Assembly (NCBI RefSeq): GCF_020831405.1
Contig: NZ_JAJHPU010000041.1
Span: forward strand, 1-64,000
Direction: 5' to 3'
Length of the DNA stretch: 64,000 bases
From: Pseudomonas oryzagri
Lineage (GTDB): Bacteria; Pseudomonadota; Gammaproteobacteria; Pseudomonadales; Pseudomonadaceae
In this document: positions 33,164-43,978 of the stretch, one piece after another
How positions within the stretch are numbered: the first letter of the stretch is position 1
Layout of the letters: every line of letters starts with the position of its first letter
Program-made: the position numbers and the translations under genes
The notes under the pieces: generated by a model
Databases searched by the model: none
What the model was told of the DNA's origin: nothing
What the model saw: the letters and a program-made list of their open reading frames with translations, nothing else

Positions 33164-34423
33164 GTGACTCCATCCACCGTTCGTCCGTGGCCGGCTCCCG
33201 TCAGGGCGCTGCAGCACGCCAACTTCCGCCTGTACTTCGCCGGCCAGGGGGTGTCGATCCTCGGCAGCTGGATCCAGCAGGTCGCGCTGTCCTGGCTGAT
33301 CTATCGCCTCACCGGTTCGGTGGCGCTGCTCGGCGTGACCACCTTCGTCGCGCTGCTGCCACAATTGTTGATCGGCCCGCTGGCCGGCGCCTGGACCGAC
33401 CGCCACGACAAGCGCCGCCTGCTGATCCTGGTGCAGGGGCTGCTCGCCGGGCAGGCCCTGCTGCTTGCCGTGCTCACCGCGCTGGAGTGGATCGGCCCGA
33501 CCCTGATCGTCGCCATGTCGCTGCTGCTCGGCGTGCTCAACGCCTTCGACACGCCGCTGCGCCAGTCGCTGATCGGCAGCTTCGTCGGTCACCGCGACGA
33601 CCTGCCCAACGCCCTGGCGCTCAACGCCATGCTGTTCAACATCGGCCGCTTCATCGGCCCGCCCTTGGCCGGCCTGTTGCTGGCGTTGACCGGCGAGGCG
33701 CTGTGCTTCGCCCTCAACGGCCTGTCGTTCCTGGCCCTGCTGCTGGGCGTGCTGCTGATCCGCATCGACACGCCGCCGCGCGCCAAGGGCTCGACCGGCG
33801 CGGTGTTCCGCGAGGGCCTGGCCTACGTGTGGGGCAACCAGCCGATCCGCCTGCTGATCCTCAGCCTGGCGATGGTCAACCTCACCGCCTCCAGCTACGC
33901 GGTGCTGCTGCCGGTGTTCGCCAAGGACGTGTTCGGCGGCGATGCGCAGACCCTCGGCTGGCTGTGGGGCGCCGCCGGCTGCGGGGCCTTCCTGTCCACC
34001 CTGTTCCTGGCCACCCGCCAGGCCCTGCCGGGGCTGGTGGGCGTCGTGCTGCTCGGCGCGGTGCTCGGCGGCGCGGCGCTGCTGGCCTTCGCCGCCAGCC
34101 AGGCGCTGCCGCTGGCGCTGCTCGCCATGGCGGTGCTCGGCTTCGCCATCTCGGTGGGCAACGTCGGCATCAACATGCTGCTGCAGAGCCTGGCACCGGA
34201 GCAGTTGCGCGGCCGGGTGGTGTCGTTCTTCACCTCGACGCGCTTCGGCTTCGACGCCATCGGCGGCCTGCTCGCCGGCCTGTTGGCCGCGCGCATCGGC
34301 GCCCCGCTGACCCTGGCGCTGGAGGGCGGCGTGCTGCTGGCGTTCTGTATCTGGTTGCTGGGGCGGCGGCGCGTGCTGCGCCGGCAGGTGCATGCCGATC
34401 TGCAGGAGCAGGCCGGCCTTTGA
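33164..34423 (+). CDS. MFS transporter (EntS-like)
   Basis: A 419-residue major facilitator with 11-12 hydrophobic helices. The loop after helix 2 reads GAWTDRHDKRRLL, the conserved MFS motif A. Sequence resembles the MFS_3/EntS exporter group. The start is GTG at 33164, preceded by AGGAGG at 33154-33159; no ATG in frame fits. It follows hpaC copy 2 by 160 bp with no evident terminator between, so it may be co-expressed and could export an aromatic metabolite; that is inference. Confidence 0.85.
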   Translation: MTPSTVRPWPAPVRALQHANFRLYFAGQGVSILGSWIQQVALSWLIYRLTGSVALLGVTTFVALLPQLLIGPLAGAWTDRHDKRRLLILVQGLLAGQALLLAVLTALEWIGPTLIVAMSLLLGVLNAFDTPLRQSLIGSFVGHRDDLPNALALNAMLFNIGRFIGPPLAGLLLALTGEALCFALNGLSFLALLLGVLLIRIDTPPRAKGSTGAVFREGLAYVWGNQPIRLLILSLAMVNLTASSYAVLLPVFAKDVFGGDAQTLGWLWGAAGCGAFLSTLFLATRQALPGLVGVVLLGAVLGGAALLAFAASQALPLALLAMAVLGFAISVGNVGINMLLQSLAPEQLRGRVVSFFTSTRFGFDAIGGLLAGLLAARIGAPLTLALEGGVLLAFCIWLLGRRRVLRRQVHADLQEQAGL

Positions 34424-34496
34424 GAGGGCTGTCCGGCAGGGCGCTGGCGATTGCGGCCAGCGCTGCGCGGACGGCAAGAGATTGCTACGACTCGGG

Positions 34497-34594
34497 GGTG
34501 CGACCCGAACGGTGTGGATCTCGGGTCGGTTGCCCCGCCTGAACATCCCGCCACTACTCGCCCCGGCATGTGCGTGCATGCCGGGGCTTTTTTT
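34497..34594 (+). ncRNA. candidate small RNA between the MFS gene and ntrC
   Basis: A hairpin CGACCCGA/TCGGGTCG (34501-34508/34521-34528) is followed by a strong terminator, so a short RNA of about 100 bases could end here. A sigma-54-like motif, CGGCAAGAGATTGC near 34480-34493, has 9 instead of 10 bases between its GG and GC, so it is probably not functional. The structure may equally be the 3' end of the MFS mRNA. Confidence 0.3.
34560..34594 (+). terminator. intrinsic terminator between the MFS gene and ntrC
   Basis: Perfect 11-bp stem GCCCCGGCATG (34560-34570) / CATGCCGGGGC (34577-34587), followed by seven T at 34588-34594. Confidence 0.95.
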
Positions 34595-34610
34595 GCCCGC
34601 GCGGCGGCTC

Positions 34611-36037
<1,427 letters not shown>

Positions 36038-36041
<4 letters not shown>

Positions 36042-37132
36042 GGGGTCGGTGCTCCTTGTTCAAGCGGCAGAAACAGCGAGAAGACCGTGCGGCCAGGCTG
36101 GCTCTCGCATTCGATCAGTCCCTGATGCTGGTTGAGGATGTTCTGGGCGATCGCCAGGCCCAGGCCGGTGCCGTCGGCGCGGCCGCTGACCATGGGGTAG
36201 AACAGGGTGTCCTGCAGCGCCGGGTCGATGCCCGGGCCGTTGTCGATCACCTCGATGCGGCACACCAGGCGGTGGCGCTGGTGGCCGATGGTGAACTGGC
36301 GCAGGGTGCGGGTACGCAGCAGGATGCGCCCCGACGGGTGCGGCGCCTTCTGGCCGAAGATCGCCTGCATGGCGTTGCGCACCACGTTGAGCAGCGCCTG
36401 GATCAGCTGCTCGCGGTCGGCCAGCAGCTCGGGAATGCTGGGGTCGTAGTCGCGCTCCAGCAGCAGCCGGCCCTGGCTCTCCGCCGACACCAGGCTGCAC
36501 ACGCGTTCGAGCACCTCGTGGATGTTGGTCGGCGTCAGCTGCGGCAGCTTGTTGGAGCCGAGCATGCGGTCGACCAGATTACGCAGGCGGTCAGCCTCCT
36601 CGATGATCACGTTGGTGTAATCCTTGAGGCTTTCCTCGGGCAGCTCGCGGGCCAGCAGTTGCGCCGCGCCGCGGATGCCGCCCAGCGGATTCTTGATCTC
36701 GTGGGCCAGGCCGCGCACCAGCAGGCGGGTGGTCTCCTGCTTGGCCAGCTGCGCCTCCTCCTTGGTGATCCGCAGCAGGCGGTCGCGCGGGAGCAGTTCG
36801 AGCACCAGCAGCGCGCCGCGCAGCCCGCTGATCGGCGTGGCAGCGTAGTCGACGGTCAACTGCTGGCCGCTGGACGACGTCAGCTGCGCCTCGCGCTTGG
36901 TGAACGGTTGGCCGCTGGCCACCGCCTGGCGCAGGGCGGCCAGGCCGTCCGGGCTCTCGCTGCACAGTTCGCTGATGAACTGGCCGTGGCTGCGCTGGCC
37001 GCTGACGCCCAGCAGCATCTCCGCCGCCGGGTTCATGTACTCCAGGCGCAGCTCCGCATTCAGCAGGATGACTGCGGTGGTGAGGTTGTCGAGCAGCAGG
37101 CGCTGCAGTGAGTCGTAGGCCATGGCAAGCAT
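36038..37132 (-). CDS. ntrB: nitrogen sensor kinase NtrB
   Basis: Histidine kinase/phosphatase that controls NtrC in response to the PII protein. A PAS domain (residues about 10-110, LDNLTTAVILLNAELRLEYMNPA) is followed by the H-box RGLAHEIKNPLGG and an ATPase domain with NVVRNAMQAI (N-box), DNGPGI (G1) and GTGLGLAIAQ (G2). The length from ATG 37132 is 364 residues. That ATG is chosen because the sigma-54 promoter at 37157-37172 would start transcription near 37146, downstream of a possible GTG at 37156, and AGGAG lies just before 37132; a third ATG is at 37123. Confidence 0.95.
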
Positions 37133-37156
37133 GTGCTCCTGTAGGTGCACCGGCAC

Positions 37157-37172
37157 TGCAAAAAATGCGCCA
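37157..37172 (-). promoter_or_regulatory. sigma-54 promoter of ntrBC
   Basis: On the minus strand TGGCGCATTTTTTGCA: GG and GC separated by 10 bases, matching TGGCAC-N5-TTGCW except one base. Transcription would start near 37146. Confidence 0.85.
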
Positions 37173-37380
37173 TTGGCTGCGAAGCGGAGCGGAGCGCGGC
37201 CCTGCCGCTTTTTTGTGCATGCCCCGGCGTGGCGCGGCCGCCGGCGCGGGCCGCGGCGGACAAGGCTCCGGGCGCCGTCGGTCGGGTCTCCGGGGAGCGG
37301 GGCGGGCGCGCCTGCTGGGGCAGCGGCGCCTTGCGGCGGCGCCGCCAGGACAATTCAGTATAGGTTGTGGGGCATTTGTG

Positions 37381-37396
37381 TGCACCAATCTGGTGC
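37381..37396. promoter_or_regulatory. NtrC binding site upstream of ntrB
   Basis: TGCACCAATCTGGTGC matches the NtrC consensus TGCACY-N5-GGTGCA closely (GCACCA/TGGTGC dyad). It lies about 220 bp upstream of the sigma-54 promoter, an enhancer-like distance, and implies autogenous control of ntrBC. The rest of the 37133-37446 gap is GC-rich with no gene. Confidence 0.8.
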
Positions 37397-37446
37397 TGAG
37401 TGCCCACTTGCGGCGCAGGCTGCGTTCGTTCCTGGTGCAGGGCGGC

Positions 37447-37938
37447 TCAGGGTGCCGGCGCCTCCTCCAGGCGCAGCGGCTGGCTGGGCGTGCGCTCAAC
37501 GATGCGTCCGGCGCCGTCGACGATCTCGGCGGCCAGCTGGTGGTCGCCGTGGGCCAGACCGTCGAGGGCGAACACCGGGCTGCGGCTCGGCTCGCCGAGC
37601 GGCTGGCCGTCCAGCAGCAGGCGGTAGTGGTGGTCGCCCTGCAGGCCCGGTTCGCTTTCCAGACTGACCAGCAGGCCGCCGCTGGCGCTGCGGATCACCG
37701 CGGCCGGCTCCGGCAGGCCGATGCGCAGCAGCAGATAGGCGGGCAGCGGCGCTTCGGGGGCCACCGGCGGCGGCGCGGGAGCGTCGGCCGGCGGTGCCAG
37801 TTCCAGGCGCTCGGCATTGGCGCGGCGCGGCTGGTCGGTGAACACCCGGTTGCCCTCGGCATCCAGGTAGGTGTAGACGCCGGCATGGGCGGACAGGCTG
37901 GCGAGCAGCAGTGCGCAGGCGACGCAGGTCAGGCGCAT
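37447..37938 (-). CDS. DUF4124 domain protein, secreted
   Basis: A 163-residue protein with a signal peptide (MRLTCVACALLLASLSAHA) and an N-terminal DUF4124 domain (GVYTYLDAEGNRVFTDQPRR). A Pro/Ala-rich linker (PPADAPAPPPVAPEAPLPA) leads to a beta-rich C-terminal domain. Such proteins are periplasmic and of unknown function. It lies between ntrB and glnA on the same strand, where P. aeruginosa also has small hypothetical genes. Confidence 0.85.
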   Translation of the reverse strand: MRLTCVACALLLASLSAHAGVYTYLDAEGNRVFTDQPRRANAERLELAPPADAPAPPPVAPEAPLPAYLLLRIGLPEPAAVIRSASGGLLVSLESEPGLQGDHHYRLLLDGQPLGEPSRSPVFALDGLAHGDHQLAAEIVDGAGRIVERTPSQPLRLEEAPAP

Positions 37939-38062
37939 GGGAGTCCTTGCGGTGGGATGGCGGGGTCAGCCTTGCATCCTTGCCGCGAGCTGGCAAGGGC
38001 GGCGGCGACGGGCTGTGCGGCGAAGCGCAAAGGCGGGATTTTCGCGGGCCCACAAAACGGAA

Positions 38063-38082
38063 AGGCCTCCCGAAGGAGGCCT
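38063..38082 (-). terminator. intrinsic terminator of glnA
   Basis: AGGCCTCC (38063-38070) / GGAGGCCT (38075-38082) with a CGAA loop; on the minus strand it is followed by TTTCCGTTTTG. Confidence 0.9.
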
Positions 38083-38120
38083 CTCTGGCAGTCAGTGCCG
38101 GTGCGAAACCGGCGGCTGGC

Positions 38121-39530
38121 TTAGCAGCTGTAGTACAGGTCGTACTCCAGCGGGTGCACGAAGGTGCGCACCTTGATTTCCTCGGCGGCCTTCAGCTCGA
38201 TGTAGGAGTCCAGGAAGTCCTTGGTGAACACGCCGCCCTTGAGCAGGAACTCGTGGTCGGCTTCCAGGGCTTCCAGGGCTTCCTTCAGGCTGCCGCAAAC
38301 CTGCGGGATGTTGGCAGCTTCTTCCGGCGGCAGGTCGTACAGGTTCTTGTCGGCGGCATCGCCCGGGTGGATCTTGTTCTGGATGCCGTCCAGACCGGCC
38401 ATCAGCAGAGCGGCGAAGGCCAGGTACGGGTTGGCCGACGGATCCGGGAAGCGCGCCTCGATACGACGGCCGCGAGCGCTGGCGACGTACGGGATACGGA
38501 TGGAAGCGGAGCGGTTGCGAGCCGAGTAGGCCAGCATCACCGGAGCTTCGAAGCCCGGAACCAGACGCTTGTAGGAGTTGGTGGCCGGGTTGGTCAGGGC
38601 GTTCAGCGCCTTGCCGTGCTTGATGATGCCGCCGATGAAGTACAGGGCGGTATCGGACAGGCCGGCATAGCCTTCGCCGGCGAAGGTGTTCTTGCCGTCT
38701 TTGGCGATGGACATGTGCACGTGCATGCCCGAGCCGTTGTCGCCGTACAGCGGCTTCGGCATGAAGGTCACGGTCTTGCCGTAGGCTTCGGCGACGTTGT
38801 GCACGCAGTACTTCAGGGTCTGCACTTCGTCGGCCTTGGCGACGAGGGTGTTGAAGCGCACACCGATCTCGTTCTGGCCGGCGGTGGCCACTTCGTGGTG
38901 GTGAACTTCGACGACCTGGCCCATTTCTTCCAGGGCGTTGCACATGGCGGTACGGATTTCGTGGTCCGGATCGCTCGGCGGGGTCGGCAGGTAGCCGCCC
39001 TTGACGGAGATGCGGTGACCGTTGTTGCCCTGGCCGCCGTTGTTGTCGGCGTCGCTGTTCCAGGCAGCCTGCTCGGAGAAGATCTTGAACATCGAGCCGG
39101 ACATGTCCGACTTGAACTTCACGGAATCGAAGATGAAGAACTCCGGCTCCGGACCTGCGAACACGGTGTCACCGATACCGGTGGTCTTCAGGTATTCCTC
39201 GGCGCGCTTGGCGATGGCGCGCGGGTCGCGCTCGTAGCCTTGGCCGGTGGACGGCTCGATCACGTCGCAGACCAGGATCAGGGTCGGCTCTTCGGTGAAC
39301 GGATCCATCACGGCGGTGCCGTCGTCCGGCAGCAGGATCATGTCGGAAGCTTCGATGCCCTTCCAACCTTCGATGGAGGAGCCGTCGAACATCTTGCCAT
39401 GCTCGAAGAAATCGTCGTCGGCGTCACGAGCCGGCATGGTGATGTGGTGCTGACGGCCCTTCGGATCGGTGAAACGGAGATCGATCCACTTGGCTTCGTG
39501 TTCTTTGATCAGTTGCAGCGCCTTCGACAT
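38121..39530 (-). CDS. glnA: glutamine synthetase type I
   Basis: ATP-dependent synthesis of glutamine from glutamate and ammonia; dodecameric enzyme. The 469-residue product has the GSI length. Visible are [17 protein letters not shown], the metal/substrate segment [10 protein letters not shown], the [12 protein letters not shown] loop, [11 protein letters not shown] with the ATP-binding residues, and the adenylylation Tyr in NLYDLPPEE. The ATG at 39530 is preceded by GGAGGACAGC. Codon use and strong start fit high expression. Transcription is from a sigma-54 promoter with NtrC sites upstream. Confidence 0.98.
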   Translation of the reverse strand: MSKALQLIKEHEAKWIDLRFTDPKGRQHHITMPARDADDDFFEHGKMFDGSSIEGWKGIEASDMILLPDDGTAVMDPFTEEPTLILVCDVIEPSTGQGYERDPRAIAKRAEEYLKTTGIGDTVFAGPEPEFFIFDSVKFKSDMSGSMFKIFSEQAAWNSDADNNGGQGNNGHRISVKGGYLPTPPSDPDHEIRTAMCNALEEMGQVVEVHHHEVATAGQNEIGVRFNTLVAKADEVQTLKYCVHNVAEAYGKTVTFMPKPLYGDNGSGMHVHMSIAKDGKNTFAGEGYAGLSDTALYFIGGIIKHGKALNALTNPATNSYKRLVPGFEAPVMLAYSARNRSASIRIPYVASARGRRIEARFPDPSANPYLAFAALLMAGLDGIQNKIHPGDAADKNLYDLPPEEAANIPQVCGSLKEALEALEADHEFLLKGGVFTKDFLDSYIELKAAEEIKVRTFVHPLEYDLYYSC

Positions 39531-39624
39531 GCTGTCCTCCAGGGTGTGCAGGCGGGGGAAGGTGGTGTCCGGGATGTTTGGTCCGAACCCGAAATCCGCC
39601 GGAAAAATTTGCCCGTTTGCATAG

Positions 39625-39639
39625 GCAAGTAGCGTGCCA
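39625..39639 (-). promoter_or_regulatory. sigma-54 promoter of glnA
   Basis: On the minus strand TGGCACGCTACTTGC, an exact match to TGGCAC-N5-TTGC. It lies about 95 bp upstream of the glnA start. Confidence 0.95.
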
Positions 39640-39700
39640 GTGCCCGCTAATGGGCGCGAGCCCCCGAAGCATGGGGCTTTTCGGGGCAGCACTCACGTGG

Positions 39701-39729
39701 TTCACCAATATTGTGCACCAAGCGGGTGC
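39701..39729. promoter_or_regulatory. overlapping NtrC binding sites upstream of glnA
   Basis: TTCACCAATATTGTGC (39701-39716) and TGCACCAAGCGGGTGC (39714-39729) each resemble the NtrC dyad and share three bases. They lie 62-104 bp upstream of the sigma-54 promoter, normal enhancer positions. Confidence 0.8.
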
Positions 39730-39807
39730 TTTCAAGTGATGTGAGGCTCTATTTTGGTGCGCTGACGCCGTTGCGCGGATTTCTGCTCAAGGCTTGAGCG
39801 ATTCCGC

Positions 39808-39813
39808 TATAAT
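39808..39813 (+). promoter_or_regulatory. -10 element of thiI
   Basis: A consensus TATAAT, 43 bp before the thiI ATG. The -35 region is poor. Just upstream is a perfect palindrome CTCAAG-G-CTTGAG (39786-39798) that could be an operator. Confidence 0.7.
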
Positions 39814-39856
39814 CTGCGCCCATTTTTCCGCCCGGCCGCCGCACCCGTCGCCCATC

Positions 39857-41314
39857 ATGAAACTCATCGTCAAACCCTTCGCCGAGATCACCATCAAGAG
39901 CCGGCCGGTGCGCAAGCAGTTCATCCGCCAGCTGGGCAAGAACATCCGCACAGTGCTCAGGGATCTCGACGCCGACCTGCAGGTCGAGGGCGAGTGGGAC
40001 AATCTCGAGGTGCAGACCCAGGTCAGCGATGCGCAGCAGCTGCGCGAGATGCTTGCCCGCCTGCGCTGCACGCCGGGCATCGCCCACTTCTTCGAGGTGC
40101 ACGAGTACCCGCTGGGCGATTTCGACGACGTCACCGAAAAATGTAAGCACCATTTTGGTGCGAAGCTGGCCGGCAAGGTGTTCGCGGTGCGCTGCAAGCG
40201 CTCCGGCAACACCCACGACTTCTCCTCGGTGGAACTGGCCGCCCACGTCGGCAGCCGCCTGCGCCGCGAATGCGGGGCTGCCGGCATCGATCTGAAGCAT
40301 CCCGAGGTCGAGGTGCGCTTCGAGGCGCGCTACGACCGCCTGTACATCATCCATGCCCAGCACGAGGGCCTCGGCGGCTACCCGCTCGGCTCCATCGAGC
40401 AAACCCTGGTGCTGATGTCCGGCGGCTTCGACTCCACCGTGGCCGCCTACCAGATGATGCGCCGCGGCCTGCTCACCCACTTCTGCTTTTTCAACCTCGG
40501 CGGCCGCGCCCACGAGCTGGGGGTGATGGAAGTCGCCCACTACCTGTGGGAGAAGTTCGGCCGTTCGCACCGCGTGCTGTTCGTCAGCGTGCCGTTCGAG
40601 GAAGTGGTCGGCGAGATCCTCGCCAAGGTCGACAACAGCCAGATGGGCGTGGTGCTCAAGCGCATGATGCTGCGCGCCGCGTCGAAAATCGCCGAAGACC
40701 TGCATATCGACGCGCTGGTCACCGGCGAGGCGATCTCCCAAGTGTCCAGCCAGACGCTGCCCAACCTGTCGGTGATCGACTCGGTCACCGATACCCTGGT
40801 GCTGCGCCCGCTGATCGCCGCGCACAAGCAGGACATCATCGACACCGCCACGCGCATCGGCACCGCCGAGTTCGCCAAGAACATGCCCGAGTACTGCGGG
40901 GTCATCTCGGTCAACCCGACCACCCGCGCCAAGCGCTACCGCATCGAGCACGAGGAGGCGCAGTTCGACATGGCGATCCTCGAGCGCGCCCTGGAGCGCG
41001 CGCGCCGGGTCACCGTCGACCGCCTGATCGACGAGCTGGGCGAGGACGTCCAGGTCGAGGAGGTGCGCGAGGCGCTGCCCGGGCAGATCGTCCTCGACAT
41101 CCGCCATCCCGACGCCGCCGAGGACGAGCCGCTGACGCTGCCCGGCGTCGAGGTGCAGGCGCTGCCGTTCTACGCGATCAACAACCGTTTCAAGGAACTG
41201 GATGCCAACCGCCAGTACCTGCTGTATTGCGACAGGGGCGTGATGAGCCGCCTGCATGCCCACCACCTGCTCAGCGAGGGGCATGCCAATGTGCGCGTTT
41301 ATCGTCCGGCTTAG
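39857..41314 (+). CDS. thiI: tRNA 4-thiouridine synthetase ThiI
   Basis: Sulfur transfer to U8 of tRNA and to ThiS in thiazole synthesis. The 485-residue protein has the full-length gammaproteobacterial layout: N-terminal ferredoxin-like/THUMP domain (residues 1-170), PP-loop ATP pyrophosphatase with [13 protein letters not shown] near residue 184, and a C-terminal rhodanese domain whose persulfide Cys lies in [10 protein letters not shown]. The ATG at 39857 fits the family start ([15 protein letters not shown]). It is divergent from glnA and followed by typA, as in P. aeruginosa. Confidence 0.96.
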   Translation: MKLIVKPFAEITIKSRPVRKQFIRQLGKNIRTVLRDLDADLQVEGEWDNLEVQTQVSDAQQLREMLARLRCTPGIAHFFEVHEYPLGDFDDVTEKCKHHFGAKLAGKVFAVRCKRSGNTHDFSSVELAAHVGSRLRRECGAAGIDLKHPEVEVRFEARYDRLYIIHAQHEGLGGYPLGSIEQTLVLMSGGFDSTVAAYQMMRRGLLTHFCFFNLGGRAHELGVMEVAHYLWEKFGRSHRVLFVSVPFEEVVGEILAKVDNSQMGVVLKRMMLRAASKIAEDLHIDALVTGEAISQVSSQTLPNLSVIDSVTDTLVLRPLIAAHKQDIIDTATRIGTAEFAKNMPEYCGVISVNPTTRAKRYRIEHEEAQFDMAILERALERARRVTVDRLIDELGEDVQVEEVREALPGQIVLDIRHPDAAEDEPLTLPGVEVQALPFYAINNRFKELDANRQYLLYCDRGVMSRLHAHHLLSEGHANVRVYRPA

Positions 41315-41381
41315 GCAGCCGGGCCTGCTCGGGGGCAGCATCCGCCACCGCCCCCCCGACTGCCGTCGTTAATCAGACTGT

Positions 41382-41410
41382 CGCCGGCAGGCGGTGAAAA
41401 TCCGCCCGGC
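41382..41410. repeat. GC-rich hairpin between thiI and typA
   Basis: GCCGG..GGCGG and CCGCC.CGGC arms around TGAAAAT, without a T run. It may end thiI mRNA or form a 5' structure in the typA leader. Confidence 0.4.
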
Positions 41411-41448
41411 ATCCGAATTTCCGCGTTATCTACCGAGAAGACACTCCA

Positions 41449-43269
41449 GTGATCGAAAATCTGCGCAACATCGCCATCATCGCCCACGTCGACCATGGCA
41501 AGACCACCCTCGTCGACAAGCTGCTCAAGCTGTCCGGCACCCTTGACCGCAAGGAAGCCGAAAGCGAGCGCGTGATGGACTCCAACGACCAGGAAAAGGA
41601 ACGCGGCATCACCATCCTGGCCAAGAACACCGCCATCAAGTGGAACGGCTACAACATCAACATCGTCGACACCCCCGGCCACGCCGACTTCGGCGGTGAA
41701 GTGGAGCGCGTGATGTCGATGGTCGACTCCGTGCTGCTGGTGGTCGACGCCCAGGACGGCCCGATGCCGCAGACCCGCTTCGTGACCCAGAAGGCGTTCA
41801 AGGCCGGCCTGCGTCCGATCGTCGTGGTCAACAAGATCGACCGTCCGGGCGCGCGTCCTGACTGGGTCATCGACCAGATCTTCGACCTGTTCGACAACCT
41901 CGGCGCCACCGACGAGCAGCTGGACTTCCCGATCGTCTACGCCAGCGCCCTGAACGGCATCGCCGGTCTCGACCACGAGGCCATGGACGACAACATGGAC
42001 GCCCTGTTCCAGGCCATCATCGACCACGTGCCGGCCCCGGTGGTGGACGTCGAAGGCTCGTTCCAGATGCAGATCTCCCAGCTGGACTACAACAGCTTCC
42101 TCGGCGTCATCGGCATCGGCCGCATCGCCCGTGGCAAGGTGCGCTCCAACACCCCGGTGACCGCCGTCGGCGCCGACGGCAAGAAGCGCAACGGCCGCAT
42201 CCTGAAGATCATGGGCCACCACGGCCTGCAGCGCGTGGAAGTCGAAGAAGCCACCGCCGGCGACATCGTCTGCGTGTCCGGCATGGACGAGCTGTTCATC
42301 TCCGACACCCTGTGCGACCAGCAGAACGTCGAGGCGCTGCCGCCGCTGACCGTCGACCAGCCGACCGTGAGCATGACCTTCCAGGTCAACGACTCGCCGT
42401 TCGCCGGCAAGGAAGGCAAGTTCGTCACCAGCCGCAACATCAAGGACCGCCTGGAGAAGGAACTGCTGCACAACGTGGCGCTGCGCGTCGAGCAGGGCGA
42501 TTCCCCGGAGAAGTTCAAGGTTTCCGGCCGTGGCGAGCTGCACCTCTCCGTGCTGATCGAAACCATGCGCCGCGAAGGCTTCGAGCTGGCCGTGGGCCGT
42601 CCGGAAGTGGTGATCATCGAGAACGAGGCCGGCGAGAAGCAGGAGCCGTACGAGAACGTCACCATCGACATCGAGGAGCAGCACCAGGGTTCGGTCATGG
42701 AGCAGATGGGCCTGCGCAAGGGCGATCTGACCAACATGATCCCCGACGGCAAGGGCCGTATTCGCCTCGAATACACCATCCCGGCGCGCGGCCTGATCGG
42801 CTTCCGTAACAACTTCCTGACCCTGACCTCGGGCACCGGCATCCTGACCTCGACCTTCAGCCACTACGGCGCGATCAAGGCCGGCGAAGTCACCAACCGC
42901 CTGAACGGCGTGCTGGTCTCCATGGCCACCGGCACCGCGCTGACCTACTCGCTGGAAACCCTGCAGGACCGCGGCAAGCTGTTCCTGTCCCCGGGCGACG
43001 AGGTCTACGAAGGCCAGCTGGCCGGCATCCACAGCCGCGACAACGACCTGGTGATCAACCCGACCAAGGCCAAGAAGCTCGACAACATGCGCGCTTCCGG
43101 CAAGGACGAGACCATCCAGCTGACCCCGGCGCTGAAGTTCACCCTCGAGCAGGCGCTGGAATTCATCGCCGACGACGAGCTGGTGGAAGTCACTCCGAAG
43201 TCGATCCGTCTGCGCAAGAAGATCCTCAACGAGAACGACCGCAAGCGTTACGAGCGCAGCAAGGTCTGA
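41449..43269 (+). CDS. typA: ribosome-associated GTPase TypA/BipA
   Basis: Translational GTPase that binds the ribosome under stress and affects 50S assembly and virulence traits. The 606-residue protein has G1 [10 protein letters not shown] (residues 12-21), G3 [13 protein letters not shown]4 NKIDRPGA, an EF-G-like domain II, III and V, and the TypA-specific C-terminal domain ending [21 protein letters not shown]. The start is GTG at 41449; family proteins start with [15 protein letters not shown], so no upstream ATG fits. A strong terminator follows. Confidence 0.97.
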   Translation: MIENLRNIAIIAHVDHGKTTLVDKLLKLSGTLDRKEAESERVMDSNDQEKERGITILAKNTAIKWNGYNINIVDTPGHADFGGEVERVMSMVDSVLLVVDAQDGPMPQTRFVTQKAFKAGLRPIVVVNKIDRPGARPDWVIDQIFDLFDNLGATDEQLDFPIVYASALNGIAGLDHEAMDDNMDALFQAIIDHVPAPVVDVEGSFQMQISQLDYNSFLGVIGIGRIARGKVRSNTPVTAVGADGKKRNGRILKIMGHHGLQRVEVEEATAGDIVCVSGMDELFISDTLCDQQNVEALPPLTVDQPTVSMTFQVNDSPFAGKEGKFVTSRNIKDRLEKELLHNVALRVEQGDSPEKFKVSGRGELHLSVLIETMRREGFELAVGRPEVVIIENEAGEKQEPYENVTIDIEEQHQGSVMEQMGLRKGDLTNMIPDGKGRIRLEYTIPARGLIGFRNNFLTLTSGTGILTSTFSHYGAIKAGEVTNRLNGVLVSMATGTALTYSLETLQDRGKLFLSPGDEVYEGQLAGIHSRDNDLVINPTKAKKLDNMRASGKDETIQLTPALKFTLEQALEFIADDELVEVTPKSIRLRKKILNENDRKRYERSKV

Positions 43270-43290
43270 GCCTTCTGTTGAGCTGAACGA

Positions 43291-43324
43291 GCCCCCGCCG
43301 GTCCTGCCGGCGGGGGCTTTTTTT
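43291..43324 (+). terminator. intrinsic terminator of typA
   Basis: Perfect 11-bp stem GCCCCCGCCGG (43291-43301) / CCGGCGGGGGC (43307-43317) followed by seven T. Confidence 0.96.
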
Positions 43325-43484
43325 CAGGCAATGCTAAAGGACCGAGTGCATATTGTTGCCTCTGACGTAACAGTCGCTTGCCGAAACCGCGATTTTTCCG
43401 CCATTAGCGCTGCGGGACAATGTGACCACGCCCCGGAAGCCCCGTTCCGCGGGCGTCTCCCCTGGTTCACATGAGGTTCCCGCG

Positions 43485-43742
43485 ATGCGCAAATCCGCCT
43501 TTTTCATCGTCGCCCTGCTGGCTTCGGCCGGCGTCATGGCCGAGCAGTCCGCCCACGCCGACAGCGGCGTGCAGCCGGTGCGCTACAGCTACGGCATGGA
43601 GCTCGACGTGGCCCAGCTGGTGAGCATCCAGGAAGCCCCGCACGGCCGCTGCGAGCCGGTCGATACCCGCATGACCTACCGCGACTCGCAGGGCGAGCTG
43701 CACGTGGTCGACTACGTCAAGCAGGACCCCTTCTGCGAGTGA
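43485..43742 (+). CDS. DUF2790 small secreted protein
   Basis: An 85-residue protein with a signal peptide (MRKSAFFIVALLASAGVMA) and the DUF2790 pattern: YSYGMELDVAQLVSIQEAP, a Cys before the MTYRDSQGELHVVDY segment, and a C-terminal Cys that could form a disulfide. Several such genes occur in Pseudomonas genomes; function is unknown. GAGG at 43473-43476 supports the ATG at 43485. It stands alone after the typA terminator. Confidence 0.85.
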   Translation: MRKSAFFIVALLASAGVMAEQSAHADSGVQPVRYSYGMELDVAQLVSIQEAPHGRCEPVDTRMTYRDSQGELHVVDYVKQDPFCE

Positions 43743-43978
43743 CCGGCCAGCCGCCAGGCCATGCCGTCCTTGGGCGGCAGCCTGGTGCCGGTGATGGGGC
43801 CGTGACGGCCCGGCCGGTTCCGTTTTACCTGTCTTCTGCCAAGCCCGTATCCCGCCGTTCGCCTTTGCCTTCACCGCTGCCGAGCCTTGCCGGGTTCAGG
43901 CGCGCCCCGCCGGTGCGCTATCTTTGCCGGCAACTGGCCGCGCCGTCGTTGGCGCGCGCTCACCTCCGGGAGTAGGGG

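Noticed and set aside
34424-34610. NrsZ RNA downstream of ntrC on the ntrC strand
   Set aside because: On the minus strand there is no sigma-54 promoter and no terminator after the hairpins, so I cannot support it.
39530-39857. Thiamine riboswitch or other riboswitch before thiI
   Set aside because: The leader is only about 40 bases after the TATAAT box and contains no recognisable aptamer.
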